A DNA stretch of 64,000 nt from assembly GCA_963920575.1 (NCBI GenBank), contig OY986965.1, forward strand, positions 8,635,134 through 8,699,133, given 5' to 3'. Both the position numbers and the translations under genes were made by a program. The stretch is from Narthecium ossifragum (Eukaryota > Streptophyta > Magnoliopsida > Dioscoreales > Nartheciaceae). Positions 19,443 to 30,784 of the stretch are shown piece by piece. The first letter of the stretch is position 1. Each line of letters starts with the position of its first letter. Below the pieces are notes generated by a model, which was not told the DNA's origin, did no database searches, and saw only the letters and a list, made by a program, of their open reading frames with translations.

Positions 19443-22400
19443 TTGTAGATCCCAGGGTTAGGATCAGGATACGGTGGAGATTGAGAGTGGAATGGGATAG
19501 TTCTAGGTCTAGAACATCCTTGCATGTCTGTTTGCGATTGCGTGTGACATGCTTATCTATCTGTTTGCTGCTGTGTTTTGTTGTTTCCCGGTTGCGTCAT
19601 GACGTCTCAGGGGGAGATGTGCATGCGCACCGGTGTCGTCCGTTCCCTCGCCTGACAGTGTCTCCCCCCGTGCTGGAGATGAGCGAGTAGGGAATAGGAT
19701 GTGTCGCCGTTATACTCTTGGAATCCTGAGAGGTGGGCCCGTAGTGGCCCAGGGACGATGTTGGAGATCCTTCGACAGTAGAGGACTGATTGAAGGAGGT
19801 GTCCCGGATCCCAGATGTTTTGGACATCCTGGAGTATCGCTTGCTTGGGAGGTTGTTGTTTTCTTGCCTTCCCAGGAAGTGATTCGTAGTGGCGCTTGTC
19901 GGGGCCACTAGGGACACTGTTGGTTGTGTGTTGAGAACAGTTCGCGTACTATTCTTTGGCACCTACCCTTGGAGGGTGGTATAGTTGGGAGTACCTTCCT
20001 CTGTTCTCGGTACTCGCACCGCATGGTAGCACGCGGGTTGGTTGGATCACCTGGCTCGGTATGCTGGAGCGACAGCGGGGGACGCCCTGGACTGTACTCC
20101 GGATACTGAGACAGATGACTTGAGGGTTGACACCGGGCAGTTAGCCGGTGGTCGTGGTGAGTTTTGGGGTTGTTGTTCCTGCTTCTGGGGAACGGCAGCG
20201 TAGCCGTTGGCAGAGGCAGAAGTTTCAGCATCAGCGACGACCGTGGCAGCAGCAGCGTCGTGCCGGTCCTTTGAGAGGTAGCTTGGACCGTCATACTGAG
20301 AGGTAGTCCACCGGGTGCTCGAGTGCTAGCCGTTTTGGGTCTTTTCCGCCGACGGTGCTGGTTGCGAGGGGCACTGGGCGCTTACCGCAGAGTAGTCGGG
20401 CGTGACGCAAGGTGTGGGCCAGAGCGGTGGACTAGTGCCTCAGTTGGGGCAGGTACCTAGGGCAGGCGCAGGAGTTGTAGCTTCAGTAGTAGCCAGTTTC
20501 AGAGCCGCCACCTTCAGCTTTCGGAGCTTCTCGCAGCTTGCGTTTTCCTTGTGGCTCTGAGTTTTCACCCTTGTGACTCGTCCCCGTGTAGCCGCGTCGG
20601 CTTGGGACATGAGTCGAGTGTGGCTTGAGAGTAGCCACCGATTGGGACAAGAGCATGGGCTGGTTGCTCTTGTCGGGGCGTTTCCTAGAGGTTGGGAACC
20701 TCTAGGTGTCCGTCGCCCACGTGTTGTGCACGTTGGGGTTCGACGGCTTCCTCGGTTGCATCAGTTGGTCGCGCACCGGGTTGTGCTTCTTTGGCCGTGG
20801 AAAGGTGTCGTGAGCACACCTAACGGCGCTGTTTCGCTCTCGTTGAAGATCGCGGTTCGGCGATCCTTCTGCTTGTCGAGAGCTGGGGTTTGTTCATCGG
20901 CGTGTAGTGAACTCCTTCCCAGTTGTTTTCGAGGGTGCTCTGGAAAGCAGCTTTCCCCTCGTGTTGTTGTTGTTGTTATTTGTGCAGCTGTCCTTCTTGT
21001 GGAGCTTTCTGGTTGCCGCCTTCCCGGGACACCGAGTTCGAGGTCGAGATTCCTTTGGGCGGTTGTGAGCGCTGTGAGTTTGCATGTGGATGCCAGCAGC
21101 ATTTGGAGAGTCGAGGACTCAGTCGGCCGAGTCGGTAGCTCGGGACTTCGTTCGGCCAGGTGTGTTACCTCAGAGTGTGTTCCGGTTCTCATTGTGGATG
21201 GTTCCCTCCATACATGCATGGGCGTCAGGAAGCTAGTCAGTGTTGCAGCACAAAGTATGCGCCCGCGGCAGTGTAACTATGATGTGTTAGCAGTTGAGAG
21301 ACTCGTCGACCCCTTCGGAGTTTGACCTTCGCATCGACTACACCAACTGAGGATTCGGGATTGTGACATCCCGGAGGCAGCCTTCCGTACGAGGTACGGA
21401 CTGTACGAGTTCACAGTGATGCCGTTTAGTCTGACGAAGGCACCAACAACTTTCACAGATCTGATGTAGAGGATCTTCAGGGCGTACCCTGATCAGTTGC
21501 AGTAGCGTTCATCGACGACATCCTACTTACCGGTGCGTTGAGGAGGAGCACCATCGATATTTGGCGTTTGTGTCGCAGCTGCCGAGGGTGTATCGGCGTT
21601 ATATGGCTCCCAGCGCGAGGTCTTGGCCTTCAGGGGCAGGTTTCGACGGACGGGCAGCCTCAGCGGCAGGCAGATCAATTGATTCAACCGGGCTCGACAC
21701 AGATGTGCGACAGCAGAGGTTGAAGACGGTGTTCAAGATTCAGTAGAGGCATCTCCAAGACTGCAGGACCGTTAACCAGAGTGACCAGGAGACCGGAGCT
21801 TTTGCCTTAAAGTCACTGAGTCAGTGCCTTTAAGGGTGTTAGCCACTAGCAGTGATTAAAGAGGCTAGAGCAGATTTGGTGGATTTGTCAGCTCATCAGA
21901 GACAGACAATCAGTTGGATCTGATTTCAAGGATCAGATTCCATATGACCTCCCCTTCGGTGTTTGCAGCATCCCAGCTCTCTCGACCAGAGTGATATAGA
22001 CCCAGGGTATATATCCGGAGCTCGTGGAGATCCGTGTTGTGGTTGGTACCGAGCACATGGTAGAGGGCTGGACAACATCAGCAGATGGCAGGTCGTGCTT
22101 AGGTAACAGTGTTGCAGATTCAGCAGACCCATTACAGCCCGTTCCAGTGTCAGAGTGGGAGCGGAAGCACACCATGGCGAACGTCATCACCAGATTGCAG
22201 GAGGCTACTAGGTAGAGTACGTCCCACTACTAGAGTTTTCCTTTTCCAGCAGCCATCAGTCCAGACGGGTGCAGTGCCATTCTAGGTGTAGCACGGCAGT
22301 TCGTGTCGTTCATCCGATTGCCCAACCGACGTTGTTCAGGCACCATCCAACATCCCAGACGTCGTCAGACAGTCCTCAGGGAGATCAGCACAGAGCAGAC

Positions 22401-22771
22401 GAGAGAGCTACTCAGGTAAGAGGCGATGATCTTTGGAGTTCTCAGTTCCTGATAGGGTGTTCCTGAAGGTTCCTCCGTGCAGAGGATCAGCCAGAGTTTG
22501 GCAGAGAGCAGAGACCACACGAGGTGGAGGCCGAGGCAACCCTACCCCGAGAGTCTGCACCAGGACCATGATGGCGTGGAGCGACGACGACATCGAGCCT
22601 ATAGAGTTTCCTGACAGCTTTAGCAGACAGTTGATAGTATCCCAGAGGTGGAGTAGCAGATCCAGAGTTGCACGAGGACATCCTACGTGAAGTTCACTCC
22701 TCTCCTGTTGCTGCTCATTCAGGAGGCGTGGAGATAAATCATGGATTTCGTCGTCAGCTTGGTTGGCACCA
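19443..22771 (+). pseudogene. Degenerate gag-pol interior of A2
   Basis: About 3.3 kb of interior with no long correct frame. An RT palm remnant is readable at about 21361-21530: [20 protein letters not shown], then a stop-bearing stretch and FIDDIL, followed by thumb-like sequence to 21600. Earlier parts are Gly/Arg/Cys-coded remnants of gag that I cannot align with confidence. The interior is much more decayed than the LTRs, so A2 was probably mobilised by proteins from another element. Confidence 0.65.
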
Positions 22772-23033
22772 GATACAGAGATTAGATGCAGAGATCAGAT
22801 ACAGAGATTAGATGCAGAGATCAGATACAGAGTTTAGATGCAGAGATCAGATACAGAGATTAGATGCAGAGATCAGATACAGAGGTTAGATGCAGAGATC
22901 AGATACAGAGGTTAGATGCAGAGATCAGATACAGAGATTAGATGCACAGATCAGATACAGAGATTAGATGCACAGATCAGATACAGAGATTAGATGCAGA
23001 GATCAGATCCAGAGACCAGATGCAGAGGTCAGG
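22772..23033. repeat. 26-bp minisatellite inside A2 pol
   Basis: About ten copies of a 26-bp unit, GATACAGAGATTA plus GATGCAGAGATCA, each made of two 13-bp halves. The array lies where integrase sequence should be, just upstream of the chromodomain segment. Units differ by single bases (AGATTA, AGGTTA, AGTTTA). Confidence 0.92.
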
Positions 23034-23049
23034 TCAGCACATATGAGAT

Positions 23050-23622
23050 GAGTATGTGTACCACATATCAGTTCACTTGTCAGAGAGGTTCGTGCAGATC
23101 AGGCAGAGGCTTATGACGGCTCAGAGCCAGCAGAAGAGTTATGCAGATCAGAGACGACAATCTTTAGAGTTTGCAGTCGGCGACTGGGTGTCCCTGCGAG
23201 CATTGCCGTGCAGAGGATCCGTCAGGTTTGGCAGGGGTGGTAAGTTGGCGCCGAGGGTTGTCGGGCCGTTTGAGATCATAGGGAGGATCGGCGAGGTAAC
23301 TTACCGCCTGGATCTTCCTCAGCACATGTCTGCTGTGCATCCGACATTCCATGTGTCGATGCTGAGGAAGTATCACCCAGATCCGTCTCATGTCATCAGG
23401 GTGGATGACATCGAGCTTGAGGCAGACGCGACGTTCGTCGAGCAGCCAGTTCGAGTACTTGACCGGAGAGATCAGGTCTTGCGGGGCAAGACGATTTCCT
23501 TGGTCAAGATACTGTGGGGGCACAGAGGCACCGAGGAGATGACTTGGGAGCGCGAGGCGTGCATGCGACAGGAGTTTCCACAGTTGTTTTCATCTCGAAG
23601 CACCTCTTGTCCTGTCTTCTAG
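23050..23622 (+). pseudogene. A2 integrase C-terminus and chromodomain
   Basis: An open frame coding SERFVQIRQRLMTAQSQQKS, then LEFAVGDWVSLRALPCRGSV, LAPRVVGPFEIIGRIGEVTY, HPTFHVSMLRKYHPDPSHVI and a C-terminal chromodomain of the form RDQVLRGKTISLVKILWGHR...EEMTWERE, ending at 23622. This is the usual chromovirus integrase tail; the chromodomain directs integration to heterochromatin. Catalytic integrase residues are not in this segment. It is the only well-kept coding part of A2. Confidence 0.85.
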
Positions 23623-23696
23623 TGTAACTGTTTTTCTGTTTCCGAGCCCTACCTTTATTGAATCTCGGGACGAGATTTCCTTTAAGGGTGTTAGGA

Positions 23697-26321
23697 TGTG
23701 AGGACCTGTCCCTCCATTCCTGGGTCGACCGCCTGGGTCGGGCCCGTGGCTCGTTGTGGACCGTAAGGGCAATTTGGTAAATTGCGCCTTGTTGGTTTGT
23801 TTCACACCCGCGTGTGCACACACTGACCTTGTTTGTGTTAGTGCTTGATTAGAATGGTTAGGTGGAGCCGGGATCGGAAGATCCCAGCTCGGGCGCGCTG
23901 AAGCTTGCTTTTGGGGAGCTTACGGCCCTTGAGCGATCGATCGGACTCGTGAGCGAGTCGGTGGATTTTTTTGACCCGTTCGGATCGATCTGAACATTTT
24001 GGATCTATCCAGCCTGTCTTGGATCAATCCATTTTGACCTTGGATCGATCCGAGTACTGTAGAGCAGTTGGGCAGTTGGGTTTGCGAGGACGGCCGTCGT
24101 GGCCGTTGCACTTCGTTGTCAGAGGAGAGGTCCTCTTCTTCACCTTCCCCACCTTCCCCGACCTTCCCCTTCTCTTTTCCTCCTCTTCTTCCTTCTCTTC
24201 TCTTCCTTCTTTCTTTCTTTTTCCCGCGGTGCCCTGTTTCCTCTGTTCTTCCCGGCAGCCATCTCTTTCGTGGCCGTTCTCCCTCCTCCGACCACCATTT
24301 TGGGAGCTTGAAGGCTCGTTGGAATCGTGGCGACGTGAGGACGATCACTGACGTGGGTTGGAGCTTGGTTAGCAGCTGGTTAGCGGGGAATCAGCCGAGG
24401 TTTAGCGCAGTTCGGTAGCTGTTCTACCTACATGAGTTAATTAATGGGTTTCGTTAGATCTAGCCGTTAGATCTTGATGAAATTGTGTTGTTAGATGCTT
24501 CTTGTCTATTATAATTACTGATATAAGTTTCATGATCTTTGGTTGAGATTTGAGTAGGATTTATGCATGATTAATCTCAGATTTTCCGGTTTTCTGCTGT
24601 TCTTGAAGAACAGCCGCCTTGCGGCGAGTTTTCCGGCTTGTACGTGTATGATCTTGGCTTTTGATAAACATAGGAGTTGTAGATCTCTTCGTTAGCTTTC
24701 CATTCCAGTTTATTTTGTATTTTTCCGATTTGCCTACGAATTTTTATGAATTGATTGCTGGAGGGCTGCGTTGCAGCAAGCATTGGTAAGTTAGTTTTGA
24801 TTAGCTATTTTGAGTAATGTTTTCCTATTTATCCAACCGTTGGATGATCATGGATTTTGGATATGTTGATTCTGGAATATATATCTACTAGATTCTAAGT
24901 TGGATCTTGAATCCGACTTTGGTTGGACGTCGGATTGACGGGTCAACTAGCTGCTTGTAGAGAATGTTTCCTGAAGCTGGTATGAAGCTTTGGATCGATC
25001 CAAATTGTTCCGGATCGATCCCAAGTTGACTTATGGTGTTTTATGGGTTGGTATGAAGCTTTGGATCGATCCAAATTGTTCCGGATCGATCCCAAGCTGA
25101 CTGATGGTGTTTTATGGAGTTTTGATTAGCTGTTTTGATTAATGTTTTCCCGTTAATCCAACCGTTTGATGATCATGGATTTTGGGTATGTTGATCCCAG
25201 CTTGTAGATCTACTAAATTCTAGGTTGGATCTTGAATCCAAAGTTGTTTGGACGTCGGATCGACGGGACCACTTAGCCTCTAAGTAGAGGTTTTGGTGTT
25301 TTGAATATAATAGTATAATGTCGGATTATAATATTATATGTTTACTGTTCATCGGTTTTCGGGGTTGCTTCCCGTTGCTGGAGTTCGCGGTTGACGGTCG
25401 TGGTACCGTCGTAATGCCGGGATCCGCTGCGGATCGGCTGGCAGCGGTTGGTAGTACCGCTGCATCGATCCTGTTGGACTTGTATGCTGCCTTGACATAC
25501 TTTTGCATGCCTATTTCCTATTGCTTGTGTATGTTCATAGCATGCATTCTCTGTTGTGCATTAGTTGCATGGTTAGGGCGTGGGTGATTTGTGGATCGCC
25601 ATCCCGAGGCTGGAAGCTCGGATTTAGCCCTAGGACCGGGGTTGGGTAGTTAGGACCCAGTTTGAATTGTGGTGTCCAGTCGAATTTGATGATAGGCTTA
25701 GATGACTGGTACACATGTTGATTGGTGATTATAGAGGTCGTGTCGGCCTTGAGTCAGATGCTGATGTGTAGCCGGTGTCCCACTGTGCGAACCTTGCAGT
25801 GTCGGGTTCCTGTAGTTGTGTCGCTAGTGCTGTTCCTGCTACTGAGTGCTGCCCCTGGGCCTCAGGGACACGCGGTGGGGTTATGGGACCCCTGTATACA
25901 CCCAGGTCTTACTCTAGGGCGACATTCTTGCGTTCCCCTACCTTCTGTGTGACGTAGTGTAGAACCCTACTGAGCTTTATACTCACTCCTACCCGGGCTG
26001 CGTTTTGCAGGTGCAGGCGCCAGCTCTTCTTCAGTCGCCCCTACCGGGCAGGTGTTTGGTGGCGCGGCGGCGTCTGGCGGGGTTTGAGGACCGGTGATCC
26101 CTTTCTACACTTTTGTTATAGTTAGTCTCCTACGGGAGTATGATGTATAAACTGTTGTAACCCCTTTGAGGTTTGAAATTATTGTATTATTCAGGGGTGC
26201 TTATGAACTATTTAATGAAATCAGTAAGTTGGGGGAACCCCTCGCCTTTATTTTCGCATTTAGTTAGGTTCTGGTTCGCGTCGCCCGGCCCGGTTGGGCT
26301 TCCACGGGTCGGGGCGCGACA
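23697..26321 (+). repeat. Right LTR of A2
   Basis: TGTGAGGACC to GGGGCGCGACA, 2625 bp, followed by target duplication GTGTC. Palindrome units at 23935-24055 and 24990-25100, a CT-rich tract at 24120-24270, the conserved inverted repeat at 23769-23785, and TATAAAC at 26146-26152. Confidence 0.9.
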
Positions 26322-26326
26322 GTGTC

Positions 26327-26940
26327 GTTCCCAGTGTGCTGGACAGAGGTTGAAGAGACCTCACTCACCGGTCTAGACATCGTCAGGAGGTCGTCAGAGA
26401 GGTTAGTGCAGATCAGGCAAAGGCTTCTGACGGCTCAGAGCCGGCAGAAGAGCTATGCAGATCAGAGGCGACGACCGCTTGAGTTCGCTGTTGGTGACAC
26501 TGTGTTCCTGTGGGCAGCACCGTACAGAGGTTCTGTCAAGTTTGGAAGCGGGGGCAGGTTGGCTCCGAGGTTCGTCGGGCCGTTTGAGATCCATAGAGGG
26601 TCGGCGAGGTAGCCTATCGCTTGGACCTTCCTCAACACATGTCTGCTGTGCACCCGACTTTCCACGTGTCGATGCTGAGGAAGTACCACCCCGACCCATC
26701 GCATGTCATCACAGTGGATGACATCGAGCTTGAGTCAGACGCGACGTTCGTAGAGCAGCCTGTTCGAGTACTTAACAGGAGGGATCAGGTCTTGCGGGGC
26801 AAGACGATTCCCTTGGTCAAGGTACTGTGGAGGTACAGAGGCGTCGAGGAGATGACCTGGGAGCGTGAGGCGCACAAGCGGCTGGAGTGTCTGCACTTGT
26901 TCCCTTCTCGAGGTAACTTTTGTCCTGTCTTCGAGTGTAG
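26327..26940 (+). pseudogene. Chromovirus A integrase C-terminus and chromodomain
   Basis: Continuation of the integrase cut at 16599. SERLVQIRQRLLTAQSRQKS and LEFAVGDTVFLWAAPYRGSV run to a frameshift near 26598, then MSAVHPTFHVSMLRKYHPDP and the chromodomain segment (RDQVLRGKTIPLVKVLWRYR...EEMTWERE) in a new frame to about 26940. The segment is very similar to 23050-23622 of A2, showing A and A2 are close relatives. Confidence 0.85.
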
Positions 26941-27010
26941 CTGTTCTTTCTGTTTCCGAGCCCTACCTTTATCGAATCTCGGGACGAGATTTCCTTTAAG
27001 GGTATTAGGA

Positions 27011-28052
27011 TGTGAGGACCCGTCCCTCTACTCCTATGGCTCGTTGTGGACCGCAAGGGCAATTTGGTAAATTGCGTCTTGTCGGCTTGTTTCACACTTG
27101 CGTGGGCACACACTGACCATGTTTGTGGTAATGTTTGGCTAGAATGGTTAGTGGGACCCGGGATCGAAAGATCCGGGCTTGGGCTTAAGTTTTAGCCCAA
27201 GCCTAACTTCCTGCGAAAGAGGGATCGATCCTTCCTTGCTAGAAGGATCGATCGTTCAATGCCAGGAAGACGGATCGTTGAGAAGGATAGATCGGACTCT
27301 TGGGACGGATCGATCAGTCTCTTGGACGGATCGATCGGTCTCTTGGGATGGATCGATCGTTCTCTTAGACGGATCGATCGGTCTCTTGGGACGGATCGAT
27401 CGGTCTCTTGTAAGGATCGATCCTGCTTAGTCGGTTCGTTTGCCTATAAAGCAGACATAACCTTCTTCCTTTAATCTCTTTGGAAATCCGAGTTCTTGGC
27501 TGAGATTTTCTCTGGATTTCGAAGAGGTTGTGGACGATCCAAGGCCTAGCATCTGGGATTGAAGCTGTTATTGCTTAGGTAGGGATCCTACCTACAAGTC
27601 TTCTAGGTTTTTTGGAGGTTTTCCGGTTGTCTGTGTTTCTTTTGATTAGATCTTGTTGTATACATGTTAGATTGTAGTTTTTCCACCGGTTTTGGATTCG
27701 TGATCTTTCGTACTACTAGATCCTAAGGTTTTGTGGGATTTGGTGGAGTTTTCCGACGGTATTTCTCGCCGGAGGTTTGCTGGAGAACCCAACGCGATCG
27801 ATCCGTCTGTGAGATTGATCGATCCTTCCTCGTTGGTCATGCTGAACCCGAGCAGGATCGATCGGTCTCGGGTGAGGGTGATCGATCCCGGTGCCTTGGG
27901 TAGCATATATTCCCCCCCCTCCCGTCGTGAGTAGGATCGATCTTCCCTTGGGAGAAGAATCGATCCTCCTTGGCACGACAGTGGGGATGTTCCCTATCAT
28001 GAGTCGGATCGATCGTCCTGGGAGGACGAATCGATCGGACTCGGCACGATTA
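27011..28052 (+). repeat. Truncated 3' LTR of chromovirus A
   Basis: Starts TGTGAGGACCCG after the integrase tail and matches the 5' LTR up to about 28052 (GGCACGATTAT), where similarity stops. It keeps the conserved inverted repeat (27059-27075), the palindrome arrays (27220-27425, 27797-28035) and the TATA box (27445). R/U5 and the end are missing. Confidence 0.85.
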
Positions 28053-28660
28053 TTCATATGGCTTAAGTTTTCATCCGTCTATGAATAGAGGTTAGAGCAC
28101 AAGGCTCAGGCACCGATTAGCAGAGTACTCTTGTGTCCACATTTCGCCAGTTCAAACTCTTCCCCTCCACTTCATAAAAACCTTTGCTAGAAGCTTTTGT
28201 AAGGAAGATCTTCAATTTTTGTAAGACTTTAGATCTCCCTCTTTATCTTTCCGGTCTAGTATATATGTTTATGTGTGTTTAAATTCCTGCATATCCGTTT
28301 GTGTCTAGCTGTTGTAATCTCTCCTTGAGATCTTGCTGTCTATGTAATTTTCTCTTTTGTTGTTGTAATCTTGTCTTGAGATTTATATATGTCTGTGTGT
28401 TTTATTATCCCTGTGCTATTTATACCTGCGAGTTGTACTCTGTTCATCGTCTTTTTCATTTTTTGTGCATGTACTGTTCATTTTCTTCCTTTTGCTGTTT
28501 TTCCGTCGTTTTCCGCCCAGCTCTCTCACGCTCTCGCTTGCTCTCACTTTCGCTGCGCGCTTGTGCTTTTCAAATCTTCTTGCAGCTTTTCATCATGAAA
28601 GCCATGCCTTCATGTGGCCTGTTGATCAAGACGCAGTTTGACATCAAAATATTAGAATAA
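28053..28660. other. Unclassified T-rich stretch beyond the truncated LTR
   Basis: Contains a loose tandem duplication (TGTTGTAATCTCTCCTTGAG near 28313 and TGTTGTAATCTTGTCTTGAG near 28360) and looks like the leader or U5 part of some LTR. I could not assign it to an element. Confidence 0.3.
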
Positions 28661-29660
28661 CGATATACATGACTAATCTTACATGTACGATAGGACAACT
28701 AATAATATGCACCATGGATTGCCGGGCCGGTTGGCGTGTACCAACATGAACCGATACATATTGTGCAATATGGAAGTAGCAAAAAGCAGTCATTGGAAGT
28801 ATGTGACTATGATATGTTGACCTATTCCATGCGGAAAAAAGTATTGGAATCTTGGACATTGAGATCCCATCCCTCTGCAGATAAGATGCAATTTAATGTC
28901 TTAATAAGTTATGGAGAAACCAATCAATCTCCCGTTTCCATCAAAAGAGAAACATATCTAACCATGGCTCGTAGTTAGGGTGGTGTAGCAGCGTGAATTC
29001 AGCAAAAGTTGCAACATGAGAACGAGGTTTAACTTAGTGCCTTGATCTAGCAACCATTGCCTCATTACCTTCTGTATTCTCCTCTGAGCATGGATTGCCA
29101 TGCCGGTGGCATGCGTCGTGCCGCTCTAGATGAGTGAAATTCACTCGTATTCAACATTTCCAATGGTATAATCTCTTATACCAGAGCAAAGTGAAAACAT
29201 ATCAAAGTAGTATAATACAATACATGACACATAATCAACAACTTAATACATCTCTTACATGAGCACACACCAAGCTCTTTATCAGATTAATCATAATATA
29301 TCATCCGGTGATCTAAGATAAATGTTTCTATTAGAAGTCAAGTGCTGCATATACTGAGGGAAAGTCATATAAGGAGAATAATAGACTTCAAATTCTCTAA
29401 TGAGCAACTAGTATTCTGCAACATCACGCCGGAAATCAATGACGGTTTCAGGAGCATGTATAGTCACAACTTCTATTTGATGTGGTTGGTATGGCTAGTT
29501 GTATCAGGATAGCCATACGAATATCCAGAACTATCATGCGAAGTAGATGATCTGGTATCTCCAAAAATACCCTGCATGAAGGTAGGCTCCTATGGCCACT
29601 GAGGCTCGCCGATGTGACTAGAATGCTGGGACGTAGGATAACTGTCCTGATCATATCTCT
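28661..29660. other. Unclassified, possible transposon-derived remnant
   Basis: A plus-strand frame at 28736-28978 and a minus-strand coding-like stretch at about 29290-29650 (reads such as HAPETVIDFRRDVAEY, stop, then LLIREFEVYYSPYMTF) suggest relics of a gene. I recognise no domain. The two CATGGATTGCC segments (about 28712 and 29090) indicate an internal repeat. Confidence 0.3.
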
Positions 29661-30784
29661 CCAATTTGAATTAATTTTGATGTAAAATACAACATTTATT
29701 AATTAATATTAAAATTATCATAGGTAATTAACATAGAAAGTAACATAAGCAATTAACGTAAAAATTGACATGAATAAGTCATAAAAAAACTAAATAGCAT
29801 CAGAAAGTAATATAATAACTAAACTGATTATTAACTTAAAATTTTAAATTTCCAAATGATACATTTAATTATTGGAAAGTTACCATTATTAGATAAAAAA
29901 GAATGCTAAAAACAATCATTATTAAATAAAAAAATGTTACTAATTACGATCATTAAATAAAAAATAATAATAAATAACATACCGATTTTTAGCTCGTCGC
30001 ACCCCCCTCTCTCTCTCTCCTTCTCTGACTTGCTGACTACCCGAGCAGCTTCTCTTTCATTTCTCTCCTTATCTTGCTTTTTGCTTTGCATGTTGCCCAC
30101 AAATTCATGTGTCACCCCTCCTCTCTCTCCTCCCTTTTCTTTGGTGTCCACTACTCTCCTCTCTCCTCTTTTTTTTCTCCCGCATGCCCTCTTCACTCCT
30201 CACTTACCCCTCGAGATCACGATCGCGGCTCCTCCGGCTCCGCTTCCTCGTCCCTTTCGGCTCCGGCTCCTCTTCTCCGACTCCGGCTCCTCCTCCCCTC
30301 CGCCTTCGTCTCCTCCTCTTCTCCGCCTCGTCCTCCCCCCCTCTCTTTCTTCTCGTCCTCTCTCTTCCTCTCTTTCTCTCCTCTCTCTCTTCCCTCTTCC
30401 TCTGTTCCTCTCTCTCCTCCGGCTCCTCTGTTTCTTTCCTCTTTCCATCCTTGCCTCTGAGAATAGGAAAGCACAGTCTGGCATGCAGTTAGCAAGTTGT
30501 AAACATGCCACATGGCATAGGAGGACTGTGAACCTTGGTATAACATGACCTATTTTGACTCTAGTTTTTTAAACCTTTGATGAAGTTACTTACATATCCA
30601 GCGTTATATGGTTTATGCTGAAGAAACCTCTTTACTTGCAACTGGACTTACTAGTTGCAGTTCTCTTTCTCTGAATTGTTCAAAGAGATCAACTTTTGCA
30701 TGGTAGGCTGCTTTATTAAGTTTTTGTCTTTGAAACATGTTATAAACATCACTGATAAATTGAACACCCTCTGCTTGATGTCAG
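29661..30784. other. AT-rich spacer and CT-rich low-complexity tract before the exons
   Basis: 29661-29990 is AT-rich with no gene. 30000-30460 is almost purely pyrimidine on the plus strand, which keeps several frames open by chance. 30541-30784 is probably the end of the intron before the starch synthase exon, since it ends in a pyrimidine-containing TGATGTCAG acceptor. Confidence 0.5.

Larger units (their letters stand above)
16600..26321 (+). mobile_element. Chromovirus A2 with an inverted left LTR (two U5 ends)
   Basis: An insertion of 9722 bp bounded by GTGTC at 16595-16599 and 26322-26326, with the interrupted integrase reading across. The left terminus is TGTCGCGCCCC and the right terminus GGGGCGCGACA, so both outer ends are the U5 end of the LTR. 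The order is LTR (minus) 16600-19274, partial LTR (plus) 19276-19422, PBS and degenerate interior, LTR (plus) 23697-26321. A normal element would start with TGTGAGG. Confidence 0.85.
3528..28052 (+). mobile_element. Ty3 chromovirus A (Tekay/Del-like), nested host element
   Basis: The order is LTR (3528-5912), PBS, gag start, insertion of B, rest of gag, protease, RT, RNase H, integrase, insertion of A2, integrase end with chromodomain, then a truncated 3' LTR (27011-28052). Both interruptions are bounded by exact 5-bp duplications and the polyprotein reads on across each, so the host was one element. It is defective: in-frame deletions in gag and RT, stop codons and frameshifts. The 3' LTR is cut off near 28052, so the outer target duplication cannot be tested (left flank TCTTC). 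Confidence 0.9.

Noticed and set aside
20573..21325. A 250-codon Arg/Ser/Val-rich frame as a new gene in A2
   Set aside because: It lies within a degenerate gag-pol interior, has no recognised motif, and the RT remnant follows directly in another frame.
22772..23033. CRISPR-like array (regular short repeats)
   Set aside because: Repeats are directly tandem with no unique spacers and lie inside a plant retrotransposon; it is a minisatellite.
28053..28660. Continuation of the A 3' LTR
   Set aside because: Sequence after 28052 does not match the A 5' LTR, so the LTR is truncated there.
30000..30550. Overlapping long open frames in several phases rich in Ser, Leu, Pro and Arg
   Set aside because: The tract is nearly pure pyrimidine, which avoids stop codons by composition. 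No domain or conserved start.
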